A program made the translations under genes and the position numbers. Source: JAABUE01 sp034431895 (GTDB taxonomy: Bacteria; Chloroflexota; Anaerolineae; Anaerolineales; Villigracilaceae). From it: a DNA stretch of 13,699 bases. The stretch lies in the NCBI GenBank assembly GCA_034431895.1, contig DAOUCM010000351.1, positions 1-13,699 on the forward strand, given 5' to 3'. Below the pieces are notes generated by a model that was given only the letters and a program-made list of their open reading frames with translations, did no database searches and had not been told where the DNA came from. Below, in pieces: positions 1 to 6,307 of the stretch; position 1 is the stretch's first letter, and every line of letters begins with the position of its first letter.

Positions 1-755
1 CCCGCTCCCATCGTGATGCCGTAAGAGTAGGTCACGAGGCCGATTCTCGACGGGTCCACGCCGGGCAGGGTCGCGGCAAACTCGATGACCGCCGCCAGTC
101 CATCTTGCTGGATGAAGCCGTTGTAATCTTCCGTGCCGCTGCTTTGACCACGCCCATCGGGGTCAAAGACGATGACCCCATAGCCCGCCTGCACGAAGGC
201 GTAGAACTCGCCGTTTGGCTTGCGGAAGGAAGAACTTGCTCCAGAGCCGCCCGGCACGAGGACCAGCGCCGGGACGGGCAACTCCGCGGCCGCGGCGGGC
301 AGGTTGACATACACCGCCAGCGCCGCCCCGCTCGTCGGGTTAGTCACGGTGTACTTCTCCCCGCTCGCCGGGTTAGTGACGGTGTGCTTCTCCCCTCTCC
401 CTGTGGGAGAGGGGTTGGGGGTGAGGGCACAGTCTGCCGGGCAATTTTGGGCGTTTTCCGGCCCCTCGCAGATGCCGTTACCGCAGGGGGAAGCAGGCCG
501 AGGCTGACTGGGCATGGGCAGGGCAGGATGGGTTGGCTGAACGACCGGCGTCACAACCGCCGTTTCGGTTGGGATGGGGAGCGGGGTCGCTCTCACAGGA
601 GACGCTGGCGTTTCGAGGGGCGTTCCCTCACCCCCGGCCCCTCCCCCAGTGGGGGAGGGGAGTCCCCCACTGGGAGAGGGGAGCGGCGCGCCCGTCAGCG
701 AACAAGCCAGCGCCATCCACATCAAAAGAACGAATAGAAGCAAGCCTCGTTTCAT
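1..755 (-). CDS. Lipoprotein alpha/beta hydrolase, partial (C-terminus off the left edge)
   Basis: The frame is open for 251 codons from ATG 755 to the window edge, so the C-terminal part is missing. Residues 1-18 look like a lipoprotein signal: K2 R3, a hydrophobic core, then A-L-A-C with C18 as the lipidation site. Residues 20-110 are a low-complexity Pro/Thr linker, which includes a cysteine motif at 91-109 (CGNGICEG...NCPADC). Residues 110-142 carry a repeat-derived peptide and an 11-residue tandem duplication (GEK[H/Y]TVTNP[A/T]S). From about residue 146 an alpha/beta-hydrolase fold begins: LVLVPGGSG at 165-172 (oxyanion-loop-like), FDPDGRGQS at 197-205, and the nucleophile elbow TYSYG with S244. 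The first Gly of the usual GxSxG is Thr. Acid and His of the triad would lie outside the window. It is probably an exported, membrane-anchored esterase or peptidase-like hydrolase (dienelactone hydrolase/DUF-type); the substrate is unknown. Start choice is supported by AAGGAG at 762-767. Confidence 0.8.
   Translation of the reverse strand, partial: MKRGLLLFVLLMWMALACSLTGAPLPSPSGGLPSPTGGGAGGEGTPLETPASPVRATPLPIPTETAVVTPVVQPTHPALPMPSQPRPASPCGNGICEGPENAQNCPADCALTPNPSPTGRGEKHTVTNPASGEKYTVTNPTSGAALAVYVNLPAAAAELPVPALVLVPGGSGASSSFRKPNGEFYAFVQAGYGVIVFDPDGRGQSSGTEDYNGFIQQDGLAAVIEFAATLPGVDPSRIGLVTYSYGITMGA
330..395 (-). repeat. Tandem duplication of 33 bp (two units) inside the lipoprotein gene
   Basis: Units at 330-362 and 363-395 are near identical and in frame; each encodes 11 residues, GEK[H/Y]TVTNP[A/T]S. 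The upstream unit (in gene direction) directly abuts the GC-rich hairpin repeat at 392-427, and the shared GGGGAG at the junction may have seeded the duplication (inference). Confidence 0.85.
392..427. repeat. GC-rich dispersed hairpin repeat, copy A (inside a coding region)
   Basis: A perfect 10-bp inverted repeat, CCCCTCTCCC (392-401) and GGGAGAGGGG (405-414), with a 3-base loop, is followed by TTGGGGGTGAGGG. The same layout occurs at 625-681 and 4433-4498. In the lipoprotein it is read in frame as the peptide LTPNPSPTGRGE (residues 111-122), a peptide typical of REP-like insertions into linkers. Confidence 0.8.
625..681. repeat. GC-rich dispersed hairpin repeat, copy B (inside a coding region)
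   Basis: CCCTCACCCCC is followed by a perfect 10-bp stem (CCCCTCCCCC 638-647, GGGGGAGGGG 651-660, loop AGT), then a second, degenerate half (CCCCCACTGGGAGAGGGG) up to 681. It lies in frame in the lipoprotein linker and encodes Pro/Ser/Gly-rich residues about 25-44. It is the same family as copies A and C. Confidence 0.8.
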
Positions 756-761
756 TGTTTT

Positions 762-767
762 CTCCTT
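762..767 (-). promoter_or_regulatory. Ribosome binding site of the lipoprotein hydrolase
   Basis: Read on the minus strand this is AAGGAG, 6 bases before ATG 755. It fixes the start just ahead of the lipoprotein signal peptide. Confidence 0.7.
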
Positions 768-775
768 ACATAACA

Positions 776-815
776 TACCTGTTTACCTGTGTACCTGTTT
801 ACCTCTCTACCTCTC
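776..815. repeat. Five 8-bp tandem units (TACCTGTT-like)
   Basis: Units begin at 776, 784, 792, 800 and 808: TACCTGTT, TACCTGTG, TACCTGTT, TACCTCTC, TACCTCTC. A degenerate continuation (CATACCAG, then TTTACACC) runs to about 831. The array ends 9 bases upstream of the ribosome binding site of the lipoprotein gene, so it lies in that gene's leader or promoter. Confidence 0.85.
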
Positions 816-902
816 CATACCAGTTTACACCCACTCGCTTCCTCAAAAAAGTGCCTGTTGTCATCATCGCTCTGAAACACGTGTGAAATTCCAGCACCTC
901 CC

Positions 903-951
903 CATGACTGCTGTCATAGGAGAGAAGGAAAAAGCATGACTACCGACAGTC
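903..951 (+). promoter_or_regulatory. Paired CATGACT sites, candidate operator of the two-component system
   Basis: CATGACT occurs at 903-909 and again at 935-941, exactly 32 bp apart (about three helical turns). The first lies in a perfect inverted repeat ATGAC-TGCT-GTCAT (904-917). The second lies in GACT-ACCGAC-AGTC (938-951). The second site sits about 20 bases upstream of a -10-like TAAGAT at 971-976, a position suited to activation. NarL/FixJ regulators bind short inverted half-sites, so autoregulation by the downstream response regulator is a reasonable inference. It is not shown by sequence alone. Confidence 0.4.
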
Positions 952-984
952 GTCGAATCGCTCTGACCATGATAAGATTCGAGC

Positions 985-2208
985 ATGGCTGATTCCCCTG
1001 AAACCTGGCGCGGCCTGCGCATGGCCGCCTGGATATGGCTGGGCTACCTGGCGGCTTTGCTGGTCGTGGATGCGCTGCTCTATCTCCGTCTACCGCCTTC
1101 CGTTCAACTCTATTATCTGGGCAATGGCCTGGCTGCCCTGCTCTTTTTGGCGCTGGCGCACTGGGAGTGGATGCGCAAATGGCTGGGGCAAGGTTTCTTG
1201 CCGCTGATGATTCTGCTCGTTTCGGCTACACCCATCCTGATGCAACACCTCTTCGTGCCGCGCTTCCCGCCGGGTCCGCTATCGAACGCCGAAGGCATGG
1301 CTTTGCGTCAAATGCCGGTCTTGTTCATCGGTCTGGCGCTCACCGCCTGGCGTTATCCCCTTTTGCACGTTTTCCTGTTCAGTTTGTTCACCGCCGCCTT
1401 CGAAATGGCCGCCATTTTGTTGAGGGGATCGGCTCGCCCCGTTGTCCTGACTGTCTTTTTTTTCATAATCCTCGTGCGCACCGTCAGTTTCATCGTCATC
1501 GGCGTTTTCATCAATCGCCTGATGTCGCTTTTGCGTGCCCAGGGCGAATCGCTGCAGCAAGCCAATGCCCGCCTGATCCATTACGCCAGCGCGCTCGAAA
1601 ACCTCACTGTCAGCCGCGAGCGCAACCGCATGGCGCGTGAACTGCACGACACCCTGGCGCACACCCTCACTGGCCTCTCGGTTACGCTCGAAACGGTCAA
1701 GGCCTACTGGGATGTGGACGCCGAAAAAGCCCGCGCCCTGCTGGAACAATCGCTCACTGCCACGCGCCGCGGGTTGGATGAAACTCGCCGCGCCCTCAAG
1801 TCCCTGCGCGCCAGCCCGCTCGAAGACCTGGGACTGGGACTTGCGCTGCGTCAACTGGCCGAATCTGCCGCCGCACGCGCTCATCTGGACCTCGAACTTG
1901 CTCTGCCCGACCCCCTGCCGAATCTCAGCCCCGACGTGGAACAATGCCTGTACCGCGTCGCCCAGGAAGCGGTGGAAAATGTCGTTCACCATGCCAACGC
2001 CAGGCACCTCAGCCTGCGCCTCGAATCGGAAGCCGGTTGCTGGAAACTGACCGTGCAGGACGACGGTCTCGGTTTCGAGCCGCGCGACAAGGTCAGCAGC
2101 GGTCACTTTGGACTGGTGGGCATGAGAGAACGCGCCGAACTTGTCGGCGGAAAGTTGATTATCGAAAGTCAAAAAGGAAACGGGACGAAAGTGGTGCTTG
2201 AGATATGA
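985..2208 (+). CDS. NarL-type sensor histidine kinase (HisKA_3 / HATPase_c), membrane bound
   Basis: A 407-residue sensor kinase. Residues about 14-175 hold some six hydrophobic segments and no recognisable extracellular sensor domain, so it may sense a membrane-related cue (inference). A dimerisation/phosphoacceptor HisKA_3 domain follows: RELHDTLAHTLTG with H221 as the expected phosphorylation site. The ATPase domain has the N box around N332 (AVENVVHHANA), the G1 box DDGLGFEP at 359-366 and a late G box GHFGLVGMRERAE. All key kinase residues are present, so it should be active. The stop codon overlaps the regulator start by 4 bases (ATGA), so the two are translationally coupled. There is no Shine-Dalgarno sequence before ATG 985, and a -10-like TAAGAT lies only 8 bases upstream, so the mRNA may be leaderless; an internal ATG at 1021 is the alternative start. 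Its signal cannot be inferred. Confidence 0.92.
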   Translation: MADSPETWRGLRMAAWIWLGYLAALLVVDALLYLRLPPSVQLYYLGNGLAALLFLALAHWEWMRKWLGQGFLPLMILLVSATPILMQHLFVPRFPPGPLSNAEGMALRQMPVLFIGLALTAWRYPLLHVFLFSLFTAAFEMAAILLRGSARPVVLTVFFFIILVRTVSFIVIGVFINRLMSLLRAQGESLQQANARLIHYASALENLTVSRERNRMARELHDTLAHTLTGLSVTLETVKAYWDVDAEKARALLEQSLTATRRGLDETRRALKSLRASPLEDLGLGLALRQLAESAAARAHLDLELALPDPLPNLSPDVEQCLYRVAQEAVENVVHHANARHLSLRLESEAGCWKLTVQDDGLGFEPRDKVSSGHFGLVGMRERAELVGGKLIIESQKGNGTKVVLEI

Positions 2209-2843
2209 AAATCATCATCTGTGATGACCAGGCTGTTGTCCGCGATGGGCTGGAATTGCTGCTCAGCCTGGAAAAGGACTTCCAGGTCGTTGGCTGTGCG
2301 CAGGATGGCGCCGAAGCCGTCGAATTGACTGCCCAGCGTCAGCCCGATTTGGTGTTGATGGACCTGAAAATGCCGGGCATGAACGGCATCGAAGCCACCC
2401 GCCAGATTCGTGCGCGATTCCCCCACATCGAAGTGCTGGTGCTCACCACCTACGACGATGACGAATGGCTGTTCGACGCCATTCGCGCCGGAGCGAGCGG
2501 TTACCTGCTCAAAGATACCCCGCGCGAGAAAGTCATCGAAGCCATTCGCGGCACGCTGGCGGGCAAATCCTTCGTGGACCCGTCGGTGGCGGGCAAACTG
2601 CTGGCACAGGTCTCCAGTCAACAGACCCAGCCTGCTTCGCTCCTGACCGAAAAACTCACCGCACGCGAAACCGACGTCCTGCGCCTGCTCGCCAGAGGCC
2701 TGACCAACGCCGAAATCGCCGCGCAGTTATACCTGTCCGAAGGGACGGTGCGCAACCACGTCAGCGCCATCCTCGAAAAACTGGGCGTCACCGACCGCAC
2801 GCAGGCGGCCATCATCGCCATTCAGCATGGGTTGGGCGGTTGA
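2205..2843 (+). CDS. NarL/FixJ-family response regulator
   Basis: A 212-residue two-domain regulator. The receiver domain (1-120) has acidic pocket D7 D8, phosphoacceptor D53 (VLMDLKMPG), T81/T82 and K103 (GYLLKD), all conserved. The LuxR-type helix-turn-helix domain (about 148-212) contains LTARETDVLRLLARGLTNAEIA and the recognition helix region SEGTVRNHVSAILEKLGV. It is the cognate partner of the kinase with which it overlaps. It should bind DNA as a phosphorylated dimer; likely targets include its own promoter (paired sites at 903-951) and perhaps the divergent lipoprotein gene. Length and motifs are normal for the family. The regulon is unknown. Confidence 0.95.
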   Translation: MKIIICDDQAVVRDGLELLLSLEKDFQVVGCAQDGAEAVELTAQRQPDLVLMDLKMPGMNGIEATRQIRARFPHIEVLVLTTYDDDEWLFDAIRAGASGYLLKDTPREKVIEAIRGTLAGKSFVDPSVAGKLLAQVSSQQTQPASLLTEKLTARETDVLRLLARGLTNAEIAAQLYLSEGTVRNHVSAILEKLGVTDRTQAAIIAIQHGLGG

Positions 2844-2880
2844 GTTTACGAAATTAACCGGAATTCGGGATACGCCTTCG

Positions 2881-2940
2881 AACCATCCCAAAGGCTCGAT
2901 TTTGCCCATACAATTGCTCTAAAAAGCCTTTGGGATGGTT
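2881..2940. terminator. 16-bp inverted repeat between convergent genes, probable bidirectional terminator
   Basis: AACCATCCCAAAGGCT (2881-2896) and AGCCTTTGGGATGGTT (2925-2940) are perfect reverse complements with a 28-base loop. The repeat sits between the response regulator (plus) and the bioY remnant (minus). Neither side has a proper T tract after the stem, so factor-independent termination is uncertain; an mRNA-end-stabilising or REP-like role is possible. Imperfectly related sequences (TTCGGGATA at 2864 and ACCGAACTGGCGT at 2943) flank the stem. Confidence 0.6.
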
Positions 2941-2958
2941 ATACCGAACTGGCGTAAA

Positions 2959-3129
2959 TTACCTCGCCAGCCTCCAGGCGGCGGGCAGGGGGAGCGTCTT
3001 CAGCGCCAGTTTGAGCAAATCGCCGGGTAAAAAGGGCAGCACGCCTTTGATAATGGCGGCTTGCGGGCCGAGGTAGAACGTCTGCCAGCCCGCGCCCGAA
3101 GTATAAAGGATGACCGTGTAGCCGCATCC
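2959..3129 (-). pseudogene. bioY: 3' remnant of a BioY-type biotin transporter gene
   Basis: A 56-codon open segment without its own start ends at TAA 2959. It reads ...TSGAGWQTFYLG, AAIIKGVLPFLPGD, LLKLALK..., which resembles the C-terminal end of BioY (S component of biotin ECF transporters), where a last helix preceded by GV-PF-PGD-LK is typical. BioY is normally about 180-200 residues with six helices; only the last one or two are left, so it cannot function alone. Its upstream part is absent: the neighbouring DUF3054-type gene ends at 3135, six bases before the remnant begins. The likely history is a deletion that removed the bioY 5' end. The identification rests on recognition of a short motif and is not certain. 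Confidence 0.55.
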
Positions 3130-3134
3130 TATAT

Positions 3135-3527
3135 TCACATTTTGGGGGGGACTTTTTCCCTCGAAAGGATCCACCAAAGCGCCCGCCAGACGAGCATTCC
3201 CAGCCCGGCAGAACCGCTCAAGACGACAGCAAAGAGGGGAATGACCACCGTATTGAGCAGGAAGGCTCGCAGCAGCGCGGCCAGCGGCCCGGCCAAGACC
3301 ATCCCCACGAAAGACCGCCACAACTGGCGTGGATTGGCTGTGATTTCAGGCCGGAACAGGCCCAAAAACGGCGCAACCACGAACCAGGCTACACTTACAG
3401 GCAGGAAGGTGGTCAACATGCGCGGGAAAAACTCCAGGCCGGTCTCGCCGTGTGTGGCAAAGCCAATCACCGTGACGAGGGCAAGGGCAAAAATATCGCC
3501 GAGTACTAACCAGCGGATGGGCTTCAT
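3135..3527 (-). CDS. DUF3054-type small membrane protein
   Basis: A 130-residue protein starting at MKPIRWLVLGDIFALALVTV. It has four predicted membrane segments: about 5-23, 37-57 (TFLPVSVAWFVVAPFLGLF), 70-88 and 95-118. The G-D-I-F-A-L start, the central W-F-V-V-AP-LGLF and the small size match the DUF3054 family, whose function is unknown. The frame stays open upstream to 3659, but that extension is soluble, Cys/His-rich, crosses a hairpin and does not look like this family, so ATG 3527 is preferred even though the ribosome binding site is weak. The C-terminus (VPPKM-stop) comes right after a run of seven G at 3144-3150 (plus strand). One extra base there would fuse this frame to the bioY remnant. 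Confidence 0.65.
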   Translation of the reverse strand: MKPIRWLVLGDIFALALVTVIGFATHGETGLEFFPRMLTTFLPVSVAWFVVAPFLGLFRPEITANPRQLWRSFVGMVLAGPLAALLRAFLLNTVVIPLFAVVLSGSAGLGMLVWRALWWILSREKVPPKM

Positions 3528-3710
3528 GTATTCATGGCCTGTTTGTAGATGGTTTTGGCATTCCCAACTCGACGCAAAACGTAGCGCGGGATTTGCCCCG
3601 CACGGCATGATTGCCACGCCACAAAAATCTTCACGGTCGTGATAGATTTTGCAGAGCAATGCTATGCGCAGCCTGCTACAACCTTCGAGTCATTCGTGTA
3701 ATTCGATGCA
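3528..3710. other. Intergenic region after sdhB
   Basis: 183 bases with no credible gene. It contains the small GC hairpin at 3586-3601 and an AT-richer tail with a repeated ATTCG (ATTCGTGTAATTCGATG near 3692-3708). It separates the sdh operon end from the DUF3054-type gene on the same strand. Confidence 0.5.
3586..3601. terminator. Short GC-rich hairpin downstream of sdhB
   Basis: GCGGG (3586-3590) and CCCGC (3597-3601) form a stem with a 6-base loop. G-T pairing extends it outward by a further two pairs (GTGCGGG / CCCGCGC on the minus strand). It lies 110 bases after the sdhB stop without a T tract, so a terminator role for the sdh operon is only possible. Confidence 0.35.
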
Positions 3711-4418
3711 TCAGTCCAACTTGCCGGTCACCATGGCCAGTTTCAACTCCCCAATCGCCTTGGTAATTTGAATTTCGCGCGGACAGGCAATCGTACAATT
3801 GAAGGTCGTATGGCAGCGTGTCACGCCCGATGTTTCGGACAAAATATGCAAGCGCTCGGCAGCGGCTTCGTCTCGGCTGTCGAAGATGAAGCGGTGCGCA
3901 TTGACCAGCGCCGCCGGGCCAAAGTAATCGTCATTTCCCCAGAAAGATGGGCAAGAGGTGGTACAGCAAGCGCACAAAATACACTTTGTGGTATCGTCGA
4001 AACGCTCTCGTTGGGCGGGGCTTTGCAGGCGTTCTTTGCCATCTGCAGGGAGAGGGCTTTCGTTGATGAAGAACGGCAGGATCTTCTTGTAATTGTCGAA
4101 AAACGGCTCCATATCCACGATCAAATCTTTGATGACGCGCAGCCCCAGGAGGGGTTCGACCGTGATCTTGGCGCCAAAATCCTTGACCAGCGCCTTGCAG
4201 GCCAGATAGTTGCGTCCATTGATGCGCATGGCATCTGAACCGCACACCCCGTGCGCGCACGAGCGCCGGTAGGAAAGTGACCCATCGTAATACCCCTTGA
4301 CCTTTTCGAGCAGGTCCAGCACGCGGTCGGTCGGTTCAGCCTCCAGGGTGTAGGTCTCGTAATGCCACTTCTGGTCTTTTTCAGGGTTGTAGCGGAAGAT
4401 TTTGAGCGTTACATCCAT
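3711..4418 (-). CDS. sdhB: Succinate dehydrogenase iron-sulfur subunit SdhB
   Basis: 235 residues, normal for SdhB. It carries electrons from the FAD of SdhA to quinone through three Fe-S clusters on the cytoplasmic side of the membrane. The N-terminal ferredoxin domain binds [2Fe-2S] with C54, C59, D62 and C74 (CAHGVCGSD...LAC). The Asp at the third position is also found in E. coli SdhB, where mitochondrial enzymes have Cys. The C-terminal domain has CILCACCTTSCP: C146, C149, C152 with C212 for [4Fe-4S], and C156, C202, C208 for [3Fe-4S]. Assignments are by alignment with the E. coli pattern. The start at 4418 follows GAGGTG (4424-4429); an upstream in-frame ATG at 4439 would lie inside the GC-rich repeat and is rejected. 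It is the last gene of sdhCDAB, 87 bases after sdhA. Confidence 0.95.
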   Translation of the reverse strand: MDVTLKIFRYNPEKDQKWHYETYTLEAEPTDRVLDLLEKVKGYYDGSLSYRRSCAHGVCGSDAMRINGRNYLACKALVKDFGAKITVEPLLGLRVIKDLIVDMEPFFDNYKKILPFFINESPLPADGKERLQSPAQRERFDDTTKCILCACCTTSCPSFWGNDDYFGPAALVNAHRFIFDSRDEAAAERLHILSETSGVTRCHTTFNCTIACPREIQITKAIGELKLAMVTGKLD

Positions 4419-4432
4419 AATGACACCTCGTT

Positions 4433-4498
4433 CCCTCACCCCTCGCCCCTCATCACCCCTGCAGGGGGCGCCCTGAGGGAGAGGGGTTGGGGTGAGGG
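4433..4498. repeat. GC-rich dispersed hairpin repeat, copy C, in the sdhA-sdhB gap
   Basis: CCCTCACCCC (4433-4442) and GGGGTGAGGG (4489-4498) are perfect reverse complements; inner arms around CCCCTGCAGGGGG add to the structure. It fills nearly all of the 87-base sdhA-sdhB gap and stops just short of the sdhB ribosome binding site. In the polycistronic mRNA it would form a strong stem between the two reading frames. Confidence 0.85.
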
Positions 4499-4505
4499 GA
4501 TTTCG

Positions 4506-6296
4506 CTAGTAAACTCTCTTCTTTGGCTCGAATTTGGTGATGACAACCGGCTTGTAGCCAATCTTCAACTTGCCATCTTGCCGCCAAATGAGTGTATGTT
4601 TGAGCCAGTTCTTATCGTCGCGTTCAGGGTAATCCTCGCGGGCGTGACCGCCGCGCGATTCCTTGCGGTTCAACGCAGAAGCCGTCACGACTTCAGCCGT
4701 ATCGAGCAGGTTACCCAATTCCCAAGCGTTCAGCAATTCAGTGTTGAAAATCTTGCCCGTATCTTGGACGCGCACGTGCTTGAAACGTTCCTTCAGTTCG
4801 GCAATCTTTTCCAGGGCTTTTTTCATGCCTTCCTCGGTGCGAAAAACGCCCACATCCTCGAACATGACCTTTTTCATCTCCCGCCCGATGTCGAAGATGT
4901 TCTCTTTGCCGTTTCCATTCTTGAGACGGTCAAGTTGTTCTCGCGCAAACGAGGTCGGATCCTGCGGCAGAGGGACAAAGTCTGCGCCCTTGGCGTACTC
5001 CGCTGCCTGCAGGCCAGCATACTTGCCGAAGACTACCAAGTCGAGCAGAGAATTCGTACCCAGGCGGTTCGCGCCATGTACCGACACACAAGCCACCTCC
5101 CCAGCCGCATATAAGCCCGGAAAGACCGAGCCCTTGTCATCTATCACCACTTCTCCATATTTGTTGGTGGGGATGCCGCCCATCGTATAATGCGCCGTCG
5201 GCTGGATGGGCATCGGTTGGGTCACCGGGTCCACGCCCAGGTAGACACGGCAGAAATCAATGATATCCGGCAGTTTGGCAAGAATCTGCTCTCCAGTGAC
5301 TATGTAGGGCGATCCGTCTGGATTGGTGCGGCCATCCAGAGCGGCGTATTTATTGACCACTTCGGGACGCACATCCAGGTAAATATAATTCGAGCCGTTC
5401 ACCCCTCGTCCCTCGCGTATCTCCAGGTAAATGGCGCGGCTGATGACATCCCGCGAGGCCAGGTCTTTGACTGTAGGAGCGTACTTTTCCATGAAGCGCT
5501 CCCCCTTACCGTTGATGAGAACGCCGCCCTCACCGCGCACGCCCTCGGTGATCAAAATGCCCAGTTTGTAAATGCCGGTCGGATGGAACTGGAAGAACTC
5601 CATATCTTCCAGAGGAATGCCACGCCGAAAGACGATAGCGGCTCCATCGCCAGTATAGGCATAGGCATTGGAGGTAATCTCCCACACGCGGCCATGTCCA
5701 CCGGTTGCAAAGATGACCGCTTTGGCATGGAAAATATGTAATTCGCCTGTGGCCAGTTCGACCGCTACTACGCCCGATACTTTGCCGTCTGTAAGTAACA
5801 GGTCTAGCACCTGGAACTCGTCATAGAATTCGACCTTATTCTTCAAACACTGCTGGTACAGGGTTTGCAAAATCATGTGACCGGTGCGGTCGGCCGCGTG
5901 ACAGGCGCGCCGCACGGGTTTACCGGTCACGTTGTTGGTATGGCCGCCAAAGGGTCGCTGGGAGATACGCCCCTCAGGGGTGCGGTCGAAGGGCAGTCCC
6001 ATATGTTCGAGTTCGTAAATAGCAGGGACCGCCTCCTCGCACATGAATTGGATGGCATCCTGGTCGCCCAGGTAATCTGAGCCTTTGACTGTATCGAAAG
6101 TGTGCCACTCAGGGTGATCTTCCTCATAATTGCCAAGTGCCGCGCCAATGCCCCCTTGCGCCGCGCCGGTGTGCGATCGAGTAGGATAGAGTTTGCTGAT
6201 GACGGCGGTCTTGGCTGTGCGGGAGGCATACAGGCCAGCCATCAGCCCGGCGCCGCCCGCGCCAACGACCACCACTTCGAATTGATGTATGTTCAT
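4506..6296 (-). CDS. sdhA: Succinate dehydrogenase flavoprotein subunit SdhA
   Basis: 596 residues, normal for the family. It oxidises succinate to fumarate with covalently bound FAD on the cytoplasmic face. Visible features are the dinucleotide motif GAGGAGL (12-18), the covalent-FAD motif SHTGAAQGG with H42, GHTNN (118-122), FHPTG with H238, SRD with R282 as the likely proton shuttle, AHYTMGG with H369, and NRLGTNSL with R411. The C-terminal ESRGGHAREDYPERDD segment is the usual succinate dehydrogenase signature. All catalytic residues are present. The frame is open upstream to 6503, but that part overlaps sdhD and lacks family similarity; the chosen start MNIHQFEVVVVGAG places the Rossmann strand at the very N-terminus. 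It starts 11 bases after the sdhD stop, so the genes are co-transcribed. The enzyme could run as fumarate reductase under anoxia; the direction cannot be read here. Confidence 0.97.
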   Translation of the reverse strand: MNIHQFEVVVVGAGGAGLMAGLYASRTAKTAVISKLYPTRSHTGAAQGGIGAALGNYEEDHPEWHTFDTVKGSDYLGDQDAIQFMCEEAVPAIYELEHMGLPFDRTPEGRISQRPFGGHTNNVTGKPVRRACHAADRTGHMILQTLYQQCLKNKVEFYDEFQVLDLLLTDGKVSGVVAVELATGELHIFHAKAVIFATGGHGRVWEITSNAYAYTGDGAAIVFRRGIPLEDMEFFQFHPTGIYKLGILITEGVRGEGGVLINGKGERFMEKYAPTVKDLASRDVISRAIYLEIREGRGVNGSNYIYLDVRPEVVNKYAALDGRTNPDGSPYIVTGEQILAKLPDIIDFCRVYLGVDPVTQPMPIQPTAHYTMGGIPTNKYGEVVIDDKGSVFPGLYAAGEVACVSVHGANRLGTNSLLDLVVFGKYAGLQAAEYAKGADFVPLPQDPTSFAREQLDRLKNGNGKENIFDIGREMKKVMFEDVGVFRTEEGMKKALEKIAELKERFKHVRVQDTGKIFNTELLNAWELGNLLDTAEVVTASALNRKESRGGHAREDYPERDDKNWLKHTLIWRQDGKLKIGYKPVVITKFEPKKRVY

Positions 6297-6307
6297 GGGC
6301 AACCGTC

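Larger units (their letters stand above)
756..984. other. Divergent intergenic region, lipoprotein / two-component system
   Basis: 229 bases with no gene. From left to right it holds the lipoprotein ribosome binding site, the 8-bp tandem array, an 8-bp palindrome ACACGTGT at 877-884, and two related CATGACT sites at 903 and 935 described separately. No ribosome binding site precedes the kinase start. No convincing sigma-70 -35/-10 pair was found for the lipoprotein. Confidence 0.6.

Noticed and set aside
105..737. 210-codon plus-strand frame opposite the lipoprotein gene
   Set aside because: The minus strand has a lipobox, a ribosome binding site and hydrolase motifs; the plus frame is Arg/Gly-rich shadow sequence containing repeat-derived peptides.
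776..831. Short repeats considered as a CRISPR array
   Set aside because: The period is 8 bp with no spacers; it is a microsatellite-like array.
1279..2172. 297-codon open frame on the minus strand opposite the histidine kinase
   Set aside because: It is fully antisense to conserved kinase boxes, has no ribosome binding site and no recognisable domain.
3528..3659. N-terminal extension of the DUF3054-type protein
   Set aside because: It is soluble and Cys/His-rich, crosses the hairpin at 3586-3601, and the family-like part starts at MKPIRW.
4362..5114. 250-codon plus-strand frame across sdhB, the GC repeat and sdhA
   Set aside because: It runs antisense through two well-conserved genes and through the hairpin repeat.
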